Shown: positions 46,499 to 55,271 of the stretch, piece by piece | How the letters are laid out: every line of letters starts with the position of its first letter | Position numbering within the stretch: position 1 is the stretch's first letter | NCBI RefSeq assembly: GCF_026625125.1 | Contig: NZ_CP113097.1 | Coordinates: forward strand, 2,356,001-2,420,000 | Reading direction: 5' to 3' | DNA: 64,000 bases | DNA from: Pseudomonas putida | GTDB taxonomy: Bacteria > Pseudomonadota > Gammaproteobacteria > Pseudomonadales > Pseudomonadaceae | Program-made: the position numbers and the translations under genes | Notes under the pieces: generated by a model | What the model saw: the letters and a program-made list of their open reading frames with translations, nothing else | The model's database searches: none | What the model was told of the DNA's origin: nothing

Positions 46499-46520
46499 AT
46501 ACTGAATATTCATACAGTAT
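46499..46520 (-). promoter_or_regulatory. LexA (SOS) box
   Basis: CTG, ten AT-rich bases (AATATTCATA), CAG, extended symmetrically to ATACTG...CAGTAT. This is the E. coli-type LexA operator (CTG-N10-CAG). It lies immediately upstream of the radical SAM start. Confidence 0.8.
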
Positions 46521-46702
46521 TTTGAGAATTGATGGAATGCAAGTGGTGTCAGACGGTCGTGCCGTTCAGGCATGGCATCTAAACTTACAAACAGCCCGCC
46601 GCGGCTCCCACCACGGCGAGCCTCAACACCTAACCCGACCACCGCGACCCCGGACCGGACATTTCTCGCTGACGGTGGCCTTCTTGCAGAGGAGGGCAGG
46701 TC

Positions 46703-47749
46703 ATGGACGAGGCAAGGCTCCACGATTTCATGGGCAAGCTGGTGGGTGACATGGGCGCTGCGGCGACCCTGGCCAATGTGATACTCGGCGACGAACTGGG
46801 GTTGTACCGGGCCATGGCCGATAGCCAGCCGGTCACCCCCCAGGTGCTGGCGGCACGGACCGGCTGCCATCCACGGCTGGTGCGTGAATGGCTCAACGCC
46901 CAGGCGGCGGCTGGCTATATGGTCCATGAGCAGGGCAGTTTCGTGCTGCCCGAGGAACAGGCCATGGCACTGGCCCAGGAGGATTCACCGGCCTATATGG
47001 CGGGCGGTGCGGCGGTGGTGGCGGCGCTGTTTCACGACAAGGACAAGCTGGTGGCTGCGATGCGCGGTGATGGGGGGTTGGCATGGGGCGACCATCACCC
47101 CTGCATGTTCAGCGGTACCGAGCGTTTCTTCCGGCCTGGCTATCGCACCTTCCTGGTGGCCGACTGGCTGCCGGCGCTCGACGGTGTGGTGGCCAAGCTG
47201 CAGGCCGGCGCCAAGGTTGCGGATGTGGGGTGTGGGCATGGCGCTTCGACGCTGGTCATGGCCCAGGCGTTTCCAGCATCGACCTTCATCGGCTATGACT
47301 ACCATGCGCCCTCCATCGCCACGGCCCGCGAACGTGCCGGTGAGGCCGGGTTGACCCCGCAGGTGAGTTTCCAGCAGGCGTCGGCCAAGGATTACCCGGG
47401 CAACGATCATGACCTGGTGTGCTTCTTCGATTGCCTGCACGACATGGGCGACCCGTTCGGCGCTGCACGGCATGCCTACCAGGCGTTGAAGCCCGACGGT
47501 ACGGTGATGCTGGTGGAACCCTATGCCGAGGATACGCTCGATGGCAACCTGACGCCGGTCGGGCGCTTGTTCTATGCCGCGTCGACATTCATCTGCACAC
47601 CGAATTCACTGTCCCAGGAGGTGGGCTTGGGGCTGGGCGCACAGGCGGGCGAGGCGCGCTTGCGGACGGTGTTCGAAGAGGCGGGGTTCACCGAGTTTCG
47701 GCGGGCGACACAGACGCCGTTCAACCTGATACTGGAAGCCAGGAAGTAG
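46703..47749 (+). CDS. class I SAM-dependent methyltransferase with winged-helix N-terminus
   Basis: 348 residues. An N-terminal helical/winged domain (about 1-90; TPQVLAARTGCHPRLVREWL) resembles the dimerisation domain of small-molecule O-methyltransferases. SAM motif I is VADVGCGHGAST (about 172-183), with FIGYDYHAPSI and LVCFFDCLHDMGDP after it. The substrate is unknown. Divergent from the SOS operon; its promoter may share the 218-bp gap. Confidence 0.85.
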   Translation: MDEARLHDFMGKLVGDMGAAATLANVILGDELGLYRAMADSQPVTPQVLAARTGCHPRLVREWLNAQAAAGYMVHEQGSFVLPEEQAMALAQEDSPAYMAGGAAVVAALFHDKDKLVAAMRGDGGLAWGDHHPCMFSGTERFFRPGYRTFLVADWLPALDGVVAKLQAGAKVADVGCGHGASTLVMAQAFPASTFIGYDYHAPSIATARERAGEAGLTPQVSFQQASAKDYPGNDHDLVCFFDCLHDMGDPFGAARHAYQALKPDGTVMLVEPYAEDTLDGNLTPVGRLFYAASTFICTPNSLSQEVGLGLGAQAGEARLRTVFEEAGFTEFRRATQTPFNLILEARK

Positions 47750-47770
47750 GTGCACACCAATGCCGGCCTC

Positions 47771-47899
47771 ATCGCCGGCAAGCCGGCTCCCACATGGATT
47801 GCGCCGGCTTTTAAAAATTGGGCAAGACAGTTGCTTGCGCAGGTAAAGCGCAGGCTTGAAGAACTGCGCGGTCCCGGTGGGAGCCGGCTTGCCGGCGAT
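47771..47899. repeat. inverted REP pair (BIME-like)
   Basis: A direct copy (47771-47793, core GCCGGCAAGCCGGCTCCCAC) and an inverted copy (47877-47899) flank a spacer that includes AGGTAAAGCGCAGGCTTGAA and GAACTGCGCGG. The same spacer recurs twice in the array at 60058-60411. Lies between convergent genes. Confidence 0.85.
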
Positions 47900-47956
47900 G
47901 AGGCCGGTGCAGGCAAAAAGAAGGGGCGCCAGATTGGCGCCCCTTGCTCTTGCTGC

Positions 47957-49201
47957 TTAGGCTTCAGAGTCCCAGGGACGATCGCCTTTTTCATCTTTGA
48001 CACGGGTCGGCAGGCCCATCACATCCAGCGCCTTGAGGAACGGCTCGGCGGGCAGCTCCTCGACGTTGACCATGCGCTTGGCATCCCATTCGCCACGGGC
48101 AACCAGCAGGGCGGCAGCCACTGGCGGTACACCGGCGGTGTAGGAGATACCCTGGCTGTCGGTCTCGGCGTAGGCCTCTTCGTGATCAGCCACGTTGTAG
48201 ATGAACACCTCACGCGGCTGACCATCCTTGGTGCCCTTGACCAGGTCACCGATGCAGGTCTTGCCGGTATAGCCAGGCGCCAGCGAAGCGGGGTCAGGCA
48301 GCACGGCCTTGACCACTTTCAGTGGCACCACTTCCAGGCCTTCAGCGGTCTTGACCGGCTGCTCGGACAGCAGGCCCAGGTTCTTCAGCACGGTGAACAC
48401 ATTGATGTAGTGCTCGCCGAAGCTCATCCAGAAGCGCACGTTCGGTACGTTGAGGTTCTTCGAGATCGAGTGGACCTCGTCATGACCGGTCAGGTACAGG
48501 TTCTGTGAACCCACGACCGGCAGGTCGTCGGTACGTTTCACCTCGAACATGGTGTTGCTGGTCCACTGGCTGTTCTGCCAGCTCCATACTTGCCCGGTGA
48601 ACTCGCGGAAGTTGATTTCCGGGTCGAAGTTGGTGGCGAAATACTTGCCGTGGGACCCAGCATTGACGTCGAGAATGTCGATCGAATCAATGCTGTCGAA
48701 ATACTGTTGCTGCGCCAGTTTGGCGTAGCTGTTCACCACACCCGGGTCGAAACCGACGCCGAGAATGGCGGTGATGTTCTTCTCTTGGCATTCTTCGAGG
48801 TGTTTCCACTCGTAGTTGCCGTACCAGGGCGGCGTCTCGCAGATCTTGCCCGGTTCTTCGTGGATCGCGGTGTCCAGGTAGGCGACACCGGTATCGATGC
48901 AGGCACGCAGCACCGACATGTTGAGGAAGGCAGAGCCCACGTTGATCACGATCTGCGATTCAGTCTCGCGGATCAGTGCTTTGGTTGCCTCGACATCGAG
49001 GGCGTTGAGCGAGAAGGCCTGGATGTCGGCGGGTACCTTGAGGCTACCCTTGGCCTTGACGCTGTCGATGATGGCCTGGCATTTGGAGATGTTCCGCGAC
49101 GCAATGGCAATACGACCGAGTTCGTCGTTATGCTGCGCGCACTTGTGGGCCACCACCTTGGCGACACCTCCTGCACCAATGATAAGAACGTTCTTCTTCA
49201 A
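47957..49201 (-). CDS. carboxynorspermidine dehydrogenase
   Basis: 414 residues of the saccharopine-dehydrogenase-like family: Rossmann start NVLIIGAGGVAKVVAHK, DVNAGSHGKYFATNFDPEIN in the middle. Paired with NspC it identifies carboxynorspermidine dehydrogenase (CANSDH), which condenses aspartate semialdehyde with putrescine or diaminopropane. The product is decarboxylated to spermidine or norspermidine. Lies 32 bp behind nspC. Confidence 0.92.
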   Translation of the reverse strand: MKKNVLIIGAGGVAKVVAHKCAQHNDELGRIAIASRNISKCQAIIDSVKAKGSLKVPADIQAFSLNALDVEATKALIRETESQIVINVGSAFLNMSVLRACIDTGVAYLDTAIHEEPGKICETPPWYGNYEWKHLEECQEKNITAILGVGFDPGVVNSYAKLAQQQYFDSIDSIDILDVNAGSHGKYFATNFDPEINFREFTGQVWSWQNSQWTSNTMFEVKRTDDLPVVGSQNLYLTGHDEVHSISKNLNVPNVRFWMSFGEHYINVFTVLKNLGLLSEQPVKTAEGLEVVPLKVVKAVLPDPASLAPGYTGKTCIGDLVKGTKDGQPREVFIYNVADHEEAYAETDSQGISYTAGVPPVAAALLVARGEWDAKRMVNVEELPAEPFLKALDVMGLPTRVKDEKGDRPWDSEA

Positions 49202-49233
49202 TTTATCCCTTGCTCCTTACTTGATAGCCGGTC

Positions 49234-50331
49234 TTACGACAGGCTGGAAACGTAGTCGTCGAAACCGAACTCGCGCACCACTTCGACGCTGCCGTCGAGC
49301 TGCTTGACCGCGATGGATGGCATCTTCAAACCGTTGAACCAGTTTTTCTTGACCATGGTGTAACCCGCCGTGTCGATGAACGACAGGCGATCGCCGATGG
49401 CCAACGGACGATCGAATTGGTACTCGCCGAAGATGTCGCCGGCCAGGCACGATTTACCGCACACCATGTAGGTGTGCTCGCCGTCGTTGGGGGCCATCTT
49501 GGCGTTCAGCCGGTAGATCAGCAGGTCGAGCAGGTGTGCCTCGATCGAACTGTCGACCACGGCCAGGTTTTTGCCGTTGTACAGGGTGTCGAGCACGGTC
49601 ACTTCCAGCGAGGCGCTGTTGGTGATGGCCGCTTCGCCCGGCTCCAGGTAGACCTGCACGCCGTACGTCTGCGAGAAGGCTTTCAGGCGCGCGCAGAACG
49701 CATCGACGGCATAGTCTTCACCGGTGAAGTGAATGCCGCCACCCAGGCTGACCCACTCGACCTTGTGCAGCAGGTGCCCGAAGCGCTCTTCGATGTGCGT
49801 CAGCATCTTGTCGAACAGGCCGAAGTCACCGTTCTCGCAGTTGTTGTGGAACATGAAGCCGGAAATCTGCGAGATGACCTTCTCGATCTTCTCCGGGTCC
49901 CATTCACCGAGGCGGCTGAACGGGCGGGCCGGGTCGGCCAGCAGGTAGTCGGAGCTGCTGACCTGCGGGTTGACGCGCAGGCCGCGGACCTTGCCTTCGG
50001 ACTGCTCGGCGAAGCGCTGCAGCTGGCCGATGGAGTTGAAGATGATCTTGTCGCAGTTCTCGAGCATTTCCTCGACCTCGTCGTCGGCCCAGGCCACGCT
50101 GTAGGCGTGGGTCTCGCCGGCGAACTTCTGGCGGCCGAGCTTGAGCTCGTACAGCGACGAGGATGTAGTGCCGTCCATGTACTGCTGCATCAGGTCGAAC
50201 ACCGACCAGGTGGCGAAGCACTTGAGGGCGAGCAGCGCCTTGGCACCGGAGTGTTCGCGCACGTAGGCGATCTTCTCCATGTTGCTCAGCAGCTTGGTTT
50301 TATCGATGAGGTAATACGGCGTCTTGATCAT
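49234..50331 (-). CDS. nspC: carboxynorspermidine decarboxylase
   Basis: 365 residues, fold III PLP decarboxylase: PLP Lys37 in LLALKCFATWSVF, FNSIGQLQRF, SLGGGIHFTGE, EPGEAAI, and CGKSCLAGDIFGEY supplying the second-subunit residues. Removes CO2 from carboxyspermidine or carboxynorspermidine. First gene of the operon; AAAGGCC before the ATG is a weak ribosome site. Confidence 0.95.
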   Translation of the reverse strand: MIKTPYYLIDKTKLLSNMEKIAYVREHSGAKALLALKCFATWSVFDLMQQYMDGTTSSSLYELKLGRQKFAGETHAYSVAWADDEVEEMLENCDKIIFNSIGQLQRFAEQSEGKVRGLRVNPQVSSSDYLLADPARPFSRLGEWDPEKIEKVISQISGFMFHNNCENGDFGLFDKMLTHIEERFGHLLHKVEWVSLGGGIHFTGEDYAVDAFCARLKAFSQTYGVQVYLEPGEAAITNSASLEVTVLDTLYNGKNLAVVDSSIEAHLLDLLIYRLNAKMAPNDGEHTYMVCGKSCLAGDIFGEYQFDRPLAIGDRLSFIDTAGYTMVKKNWFNGLKMPSIAVKQLDGSVEVVREFGFDDYVSSLS

Positions 50332-50526
50332 TTAAAGGCCCCCGGCCAGGCCGGCCAAAAAAAGGACACGCATTGTGCCTTCACTTGCTGCATACCGAAA
50401 GGGCGAGATATGCATTTCGTCGAGGTCGTTGCCGATAGACCGGAATTTTTCCGACTGCAGCGAGCTCATTGGAACAGGCCCGTATGACCATCCTAATCAC
50501 CGGTTGCGCGGTACAAGGAGAATCCG

Positions 50527-50571
50527 ATGAAGTGCTGCAATGCGACAGAGCCGCACAGGAGCCATGAATGA
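50527..50571 (+). CDS. possible 14-residue leader ORF
   Basis: ATG after a strong AAGGAGAATCC ribosome site encodes MKCCNATEPHRSHE; its TGA overlaps the phosphoesterase ATG (ATGA). The spacing suggests translational coupling. It may be a leader only, or accidental. Confidence 0.35.
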   Translation: MKCCNATEPHRSHE

Positions 50572-51026
50572 AAGCTGGCATCATCTCCGACACCCACGGT
50601 TTGCTGCGGCCCGAGGCGGTGAGGGCGCTGACCGGTTGCGATCTGATCGTGCACGCCGGTGTTATCGGCAAGCCAGAGATCCTTGACGAACTCCAGGCGT
50701 TGGCGCCGTTAGAGGTGGTGCGCGGCAACAACGACCTGAAGTTGCCCTGGGCAGCTGGCCTGGCCGACCAGCGATGTTTCGACATGCACGGCTGGCAGAC
50801 ACTGCTGGTGCACGACATTGCCGATGTGCCAGCCGAACTGGATGAGGCGGTGCGCGTGGTGATCACTGGGCATTCGCACAAGCCATTGATCGACTGGCGT
50901 GAAGGGCGGTTGTACCTGAACCCCGGCAGTGCCGGGCCACGGCGGTTCAAGTTGCCGGTGACGGTGGCGGTCATCGAAGTCGAGCGCAGCCACGTGCAGC
51001 CGCGCATCATTCAGTTGCTTGAGTGA
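50568..51026 (+). CDS. YfcE/MJ0936-type metallophosphoesterase
   Basis: 152 residues. Motifs of the calcineurin-like family in order: DTH (IISDTHG), VHAGV, RGNND, VHDI and GHSHKP, giving a complete di-metal site. Short MJ0936-like enzymes are phosphodiesterases; the natural substrate is unknown. Confidence 0.92.
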   Translation: MKAGIISDTHGLLRPEAVRALTGCDLIVHAGVIGKPEILDELQALAPLEVVRGNNDLKLPWAAGLADQRCFDMHGWQTLLVHDIADVPAELDEAVRVVITGHSHKPLIDWREGRLYLNPGSAGPRRFKLPVTVAVIEVERSHVQPRIIQLLE

Positions 51027-51077
51027 CCCTGCGGCCTGATCGCTGGCTTGCCGGCGACCTGGGCCGTGAGGGCTACC

Positions 51078-51995
51078 TCAGGCGACCTGCTTCAACCAGT
51101 CCTGAATCTGTTGCAGCGTAGCCGTAGCCCCGCCACAAACGACCACCAGCACGTTCTGGTAACCGTCCAGCTTCGCGGCCTCGTACGCCAACGCCAACGC
51201 CGCCCCGCAGGCAGGCTCCACCAGCACCCGGTGGTCCGCCAGAAACCGCTCGCAGGCTTGAAGCGCCGCGCGATCGCTGACCAGCACGCTGTGCACCGGA
51301 TGTTCCTGCACGCACGCCAGGGCCTGGTCGGCGACACGCTTGGCGCCCAGCGAAGTCGCCACCGATGTGAGGCGCTGCAGCTCTACCGGGTGACCTGCCT
51401 GCACTGCCGCGTGCAGCGAGGCCGCGCCCTCGGTTTCCACCGCCAGCACAGGGACATCGTGCCAGCCGTTGCGCTTGAGCCCTTCGACCACGCCACTGAG
51501 CAGGCCGCCGCCGCCCACCGACAGCACCACCGCATCGGGCTTGTAGCCGGTTGCCGCCACTTCATCCACAAGGCTGGCATGGCCGGCCCACAGCAGCGGG
51601 TCATCGAAGGGGTGAATGAAGGCATCGTGCGGCCCGACCAGGGTTTGCGCCAACGCGTTGGCCTCCTGCCACGAGCTGCCATGCACCACCACCTTGGCAC
51701 CCTCCAGGTGCAACAGTTCCTTGGCGCGTTCGGTGGTGGTCTCAGGCACCACCACCGTGACCGGCACACCCAGCTGGCGCCCGGCGTAGGCGACGGCCAG
51801 GCCGGCATTGCCACCGGATGAGGACACGAAATGGCGGGCGCCCCGGGCATGGTGCACTTCGCAGGCATGGCCCACCCCACGCAGCTTGAATGAGCCGCAG
51901 GGCTGAAGTGCGTCGAGCTTCAGCCAGATCGAGCGGCCAGCGGCCAGCGACAGCGGGCGGGATTCGATCAGCGGGGTGTGGATATGCAGGGTCAT
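51078..51995 (-). CDS. PLP-dependent serine/threonine dehydratase-like enzyme
   Basis: 305 residues, fold type II. PLP lysine in GSFKLRG (Lys37), SSSGGNAGLA, phosphate loop VGGGGL, ending with CGGATATLQQI. The length, without a regulatory ACT domain, matches the eukaryote-like serine dehydratase group. Reaction: deamination of serine or threonine to 2-oxo acids. Stand-alone. Confidence 0.88.
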   Translation of the reverse strand: MTLHIHTPLIESRPLSLAAGRSIWLKLDALQPCGSFKLRGVGHACEVHHARGARHFVSSSGGNAGLAVAYAGRQLGVPVTVVVPETTTERAKELLHLEGAKVVVHGSSWQEANALAQTLVGPHDAFIHPFDDPLLWAGHASLVDEVAATGYKPDAVVLSVGGGGLLSGVVEGLKRNGWHDVPVLAVETEGAASLHAAVQAGHPVELQRLTSVATSLGAKRVADQALACVQEHPVHSVLVSDRAALQACERFLADHRVLVEPACGAALALAYEAAKLDGYQNVLVVVCGGATATLQQIQDWLKQVA

Positions 51996-52084
51996 CGCGT
52001 AGCTCCATGCTTCAGGTAGGGGCCAATGGTAACGCGGCAGGCCAGTTGCAGGTCATTGAATGTGCGGTGATTACACCCTGCCTG

Positions 52085-53311
52085 TCAGCACGCCTGCACC
52101 GCAGCGCTATTGCTGACGCTGCGCCCCAGCACCAGCACCGTGACAAAACCGCAGCCCACCAATGCCGTGGCCAGCCCCAGCAGCACCGAGCTGCCCAGCT
52201 GGTCGACGATTTGCCCGCCGAAGAACGAGCCCAGCGCGATGATCACCTGGAACATGGCAACGAACAGTGGCATGCCTCGTTCGACGTCCTTGGGCGCGAC
52301 GACAAACATCCAGATACTGGCGCAGGCCGGGAAGGCACCGAAGGCGAAGCCCCAGAGCGCGATCAGCATCGCCGCCCCGGTCATGCCGGTGGCGAAGTGG
52401 GGGAACAGGGCGGTGCTGACGCCGATCATCAACGCGACCAGCAACAGGGTGTGACGCACGCTTTGGTTGGCGGCGAAACCGGCGAAGATATTGCCCATCA
52501 CCCCGGCTACGCCATACAGCAGCAACAGCGAGCCGATGGTCGGCCCATCGAAACCGGAATGCTGCTTGAAGAAGGGCGCGACGTAGGTGTAGGCGGCAAA
52601 GTGCGCCAGGCCAATCAGCAACACCGCAATCAGGCCAACCCGGGCTTGTGGGTTGATGAACAGCGCTGGCAGGTCACTGATGCGGATGGCCTTGTCCGGG
52701 TTCAGGCGCGGCAGCAGCAGGATCTGCGCCAGCAGTACCGGGACGCCGACCAGGGCCGTGACCAGGAAGGTCATGCGCCAGCCCAGCAGGCCACTGAGCC
52801 AGGTGCCTACCGGCACGCCCAGCACGGTGGCCAGGGTCACGCCGACCATGATGATCGAGGTGGCCTGGGCAACGCCCACCCCCTTGGGTGCCAGGCGGCC
52901 GCTCAGGGCAATGGCGGTAGCCCAGAAACCGCCGATGCTGATGCCCAGCAGCACGCGGCCGAACAGCAGCAGGTTGAAGTCGCTGGCGTAGGCCACCACC
53001 GCGTTGGCGATGATCATGATCAGTGTCAGGCCGATCAACAGATAGCGCCGGTCCAGGGCGCCGATGCCCACCGACAGCAAGGGGGCGGCGAGGGCGGCCA
53101 TGATGCCGGGCAGGGTGACCATCAGGCCGGCGTGGCCAGCACTGATGCCCAGGTCACTGGCGACATCGTTCAATACGCCTACCGGCAAAAACTCGCTGGT
53201 CACCAGGGCGAAGGCGCCCACGGCGACCGATAGAATCGCCAGCCACTGCTGTTTGACGCTTTGCTGACTGTGTTCGGGCAGGCCACCAGGGGCCGGGCTG
53301 GTATTTGACAT
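52085..53311 (-). CDS. MFS drug/sugar exporter (AraJ/SotB-like)
   Basis: 408 residues, twelve membrane spans, DHA1 family. SEFLPVGVLNDVASDLGIS in the first span region and GRVLLGISIGGFWATAIAL are typical of the SotB/YdhP group, which exports sugars, arabinose or drugs. Start at 53311 (MSNTSPAPG). No regulator adjacent. Confidence 0.9.
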   Translation of the reverse strand: MSNTSPAPGGLPEHSQQSVKQQWLAILSVAVGAFALVTSEFLPVGVLNDVASDLGISAGHAGLMVTLPGIMAALAAPLLSVGIGALDRRYLLIGLTLIMIIANAVVAYASDFNLLLFGRVLLGISIGGFWATAIALSGRLAPKGVGVAQATSIIMVGVTLATVLGVPVGTWLSGLLGWRMTFLVTALVGVPVLLAQILLLPRLNPDKAIRISDLPALFINPQARVGLIAVLLIGLAHFAAYTYVAPFFKQHSGFDGPTIGSLLLLYGVAGVMGNIFAGFAANQSVRHTLLLVALMIGVSTALFPHFATGMTGAAMLIALWGFAFGAFPACASIWMFVVAPKDVERGMPLFVAMFQVIIALGSFFGGQIVDQLGSSVLLGLATALVGCGFVTVLVLGRSVSNSAAVQAC

Positions 53312-53586
53312 GGTGCGGGGTTCCAGAGGGGGAGTGTCGCCTTGAGCAGGCGCGTGGAGCGGGGGAGAATCCGGCGGGCAGTATACGGGGCCCGTCTGCC
53401 GGGCCGACAGGCGGGCCTTTCGATAGTCATCATCAGTGCGATTGATGAGGCGCCCTTGCCGGGCAGCCGCCTCTGATGCAATGCAGCGTGCGCTGCGCAC
53501 GGAACGACAGGTCCCTGTGCGCTATGATCTGCATCTCATCAGCAGCGGGGCGCCAGCCACGCAGTTTCAACAAGGACGAGCAAGTC

Positions 53587-54756
53587 ATGACGGAACACGT
53601 TATCTACAGCGTTGAAGGTGAAAGCCAGGCACTCAAGGAAGCCGTGGCCAGCGCCCAGGCAACCTTCAAGTTCTTCTGGCGGGAGTTGTCATGGGAGGCG
53701 CGCAGGATCGTGAAGTGCCTCGATATGGCCGCCGTCAAAATGTCCTTCGTGCTTGATCCGGATAACCCTGACATACCTGCAGTCGAGAACATGTGGGTGA
53801 CGGACATTGACTTCGATGGGCAGACGATCACCGGGGTGTTGCTGAACGAGCCCCGCTGGGCAACTGAGTTCAAGGCCTCTGACCCGGTGTCATTGCCTTT
53901 TGCCGCACTCAATGACTGGATGTTCGTCCGCGATGGTCGTGTCTACGGCGGTTTCACCGTCGATGCCTTGCGTAGCAGCATGGCGGCTGATGAACGTGCC
54001 GAGCATGACGCCGCCTGGGGGCTGGACTTTGGTGAGCCTGGCAGCGTCGAACTGGCACCTGCCGCGGACGGCCAGGCGCCTTGGCTGCTCACTCGCGCGC
54101 TGAGCACCACGGCAGACCTGCAGATGTTGGCGGCGCTGGAATGTACAGACCACCCGATGGCAGTGAACATGCGCGAAAAGGTCGAAGAAGGCCTGCGGCA
54201 ATACCCCGAGATGATCAGCGACTACGACGACCGGGGCTGGTTGCTGCTGCACCGGGAGGTGCTGGCGGGCAACTACCCGGTGGTACATGCATTGCTGCGT
54301 CACGGGGCTGACCCTCGGGCAGCGAACAGCCAAGGCCAGAGTGCGCAGGCATTGGCAGCTGAAGCAGGCTGGCCACGGATTGCCGAGTTGTTGCAATGCG
54401 ATATGGCTCAGGGGGGCGAGCCGGTCGCCAGCAAAGGGTTGCCATTATGGCCGATCGGCTTGTCGCTGGTCGCGCTGGCCTTGGCCTGGCTTTATTACTT
54501 GATCGTTGTTCCCTTGCGTGCCGTGTGGGCGGGCCGTGGCGCTGAAGTGGCCAGTACCTGGGACTTTGTCGGTGCCATTCTCCTGCTGAGCGTCGGTGTC
54601 GCTTCTTGCACAGGCCCCTGGTATATCAGGCTGCGCCTGCGCACCCCGCAATGGGGAGCGAGCCGGGCGCTGGATGTCGGTGCCATTACAGGCGCCGTTG
54701 TTCTTGCCTGGGTGCTGCACGATCAATTGCTGCGCTACGTTAGCGGGTCTTATTAA
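53587..54756 (+). CDS. DUF2314 / ankyrin-repeat membrane protein
   Basis: 389 residues. An N-terminal DUF2314-like domain (about 20-120; FKFFWRELSWEARR, VENMWVTDIDFDGQTITGVL, LPFAALNDWMFV). A linker, two ankyrin-like repeats (about 218-275; DDRGWLLLHREVLAGNYPVV, LLRHGADPRAANSQGQSAQA). Then three membrane segments near 290-385. DUF2314 occurs in cytosolic and defence- or immunity-type proteins; the membrane-anchored fusion is unusual. Function unknown. ATG at 53587 after AAGGACGAG. Confidence 0.8.
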   Translation: MTEHVIYSVEGESQALKEAVASAQATFKFFWRELSWEARRIVKCLDMAAVKMSFVLDPDNPDIPAVENMWVTDIDFDGQTITGVLLNEPRWATEFKASDPVSLPFAALNDWMFVRDGRVYGGFTVDALRSSMAADERAEHDAAWGLDFGEPGSVELAPAADGQAPWLLTRALSTTADLQMLAALECTDHPMAVNMREKVEEGLRQYPEMISDYDDRGWLLLHREVLAGNYPVVHALLRHGADPRAANSQGQSAQALAAEAGWPRIAELLQCDMAQGGEPVASKGLPLWPIGLSLVALALAWLYYLIVVPLRAVWAGRGAEVASTWDFVGAILLLSVGVASCTGPWYIRLRLRTPQWGASRALDVGAITGAVVLAWVLHDQLLRYVSGSY

Positions 54757-54819
54757 CGTCGCCGCCTCGGCACCTGCTGCGCCGGTTCGCGCAACCAGGT
54801 GCCTGGCCTTGTAGACGGC

Positions 54820-55086
54820 TCAGTGTTTGTCGGTGAAGTAGTGGGGGTAAAGCACCCGGTCCAGCTCCAGCTTTTCAGCATCCCCCACGCGCTTGCGCAC
54901 TTCGGCGTAGAACTGCTGGCTCTGGTTCTGGAACCTGATGTAATCGCGGGTACAGGCCTTGAGTGCTGAGCTGAGCTGTTTGCCCGTCAGCCCCTGTGTG
55001 CGCTTTTGTGAAGCGAGATAAGCCTGCCAGCTGTTTTCCACCTGCTGCAGCCCCTGAGCGAGCGCTGTTGTCTCGATTGTCGCCAT
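54820..55086 (-). CDS. 88-residue helical hypothetical protein
   Basis: MATIETTALAQGLQQVENSW..., predicted almost all helical, ending LDRVLYPHYFTDKH. A GAGGGTG ribosome site precedes the ATG. No family recognised. The 184 bp upstream before the next gene shows nothing I can name. Confidence 0.7.
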   Translation of the reverse strand: MATIETTALAQGLQQVENSWQAYLASQKRTQGLTGKQLSSALKACTRDYIRFQNQSQQFYAEVRKRVGDAEKLELDRVLYPHYFTDKH

Positions 55087-55271
55087 TGCTGCACCCTCTT
55101 TGAGCCGGTAACGGCCCGTCGGTGTGGATCGCCCGAGCGACGATGGTCCTGCAAAGCTGTGCCGAGCACTGCTGTGGCTCGCAGCCCCGAGCTTAGCCGG
55201 TTTTCCCGGGGGCGCCTGCTCCGGGCCCTGAACGGCGCAGGGCGGCGGCGGCGAAGTACCGCCGGGCTGGC

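Noticed and set aside
50410..50487. 25-codon ORF starting MHFVEVVADRPEFF upstream of the phosphoesterase
   Set aside because: Weak ribosome site and no clear structure or family; not supported beyond an open frame.
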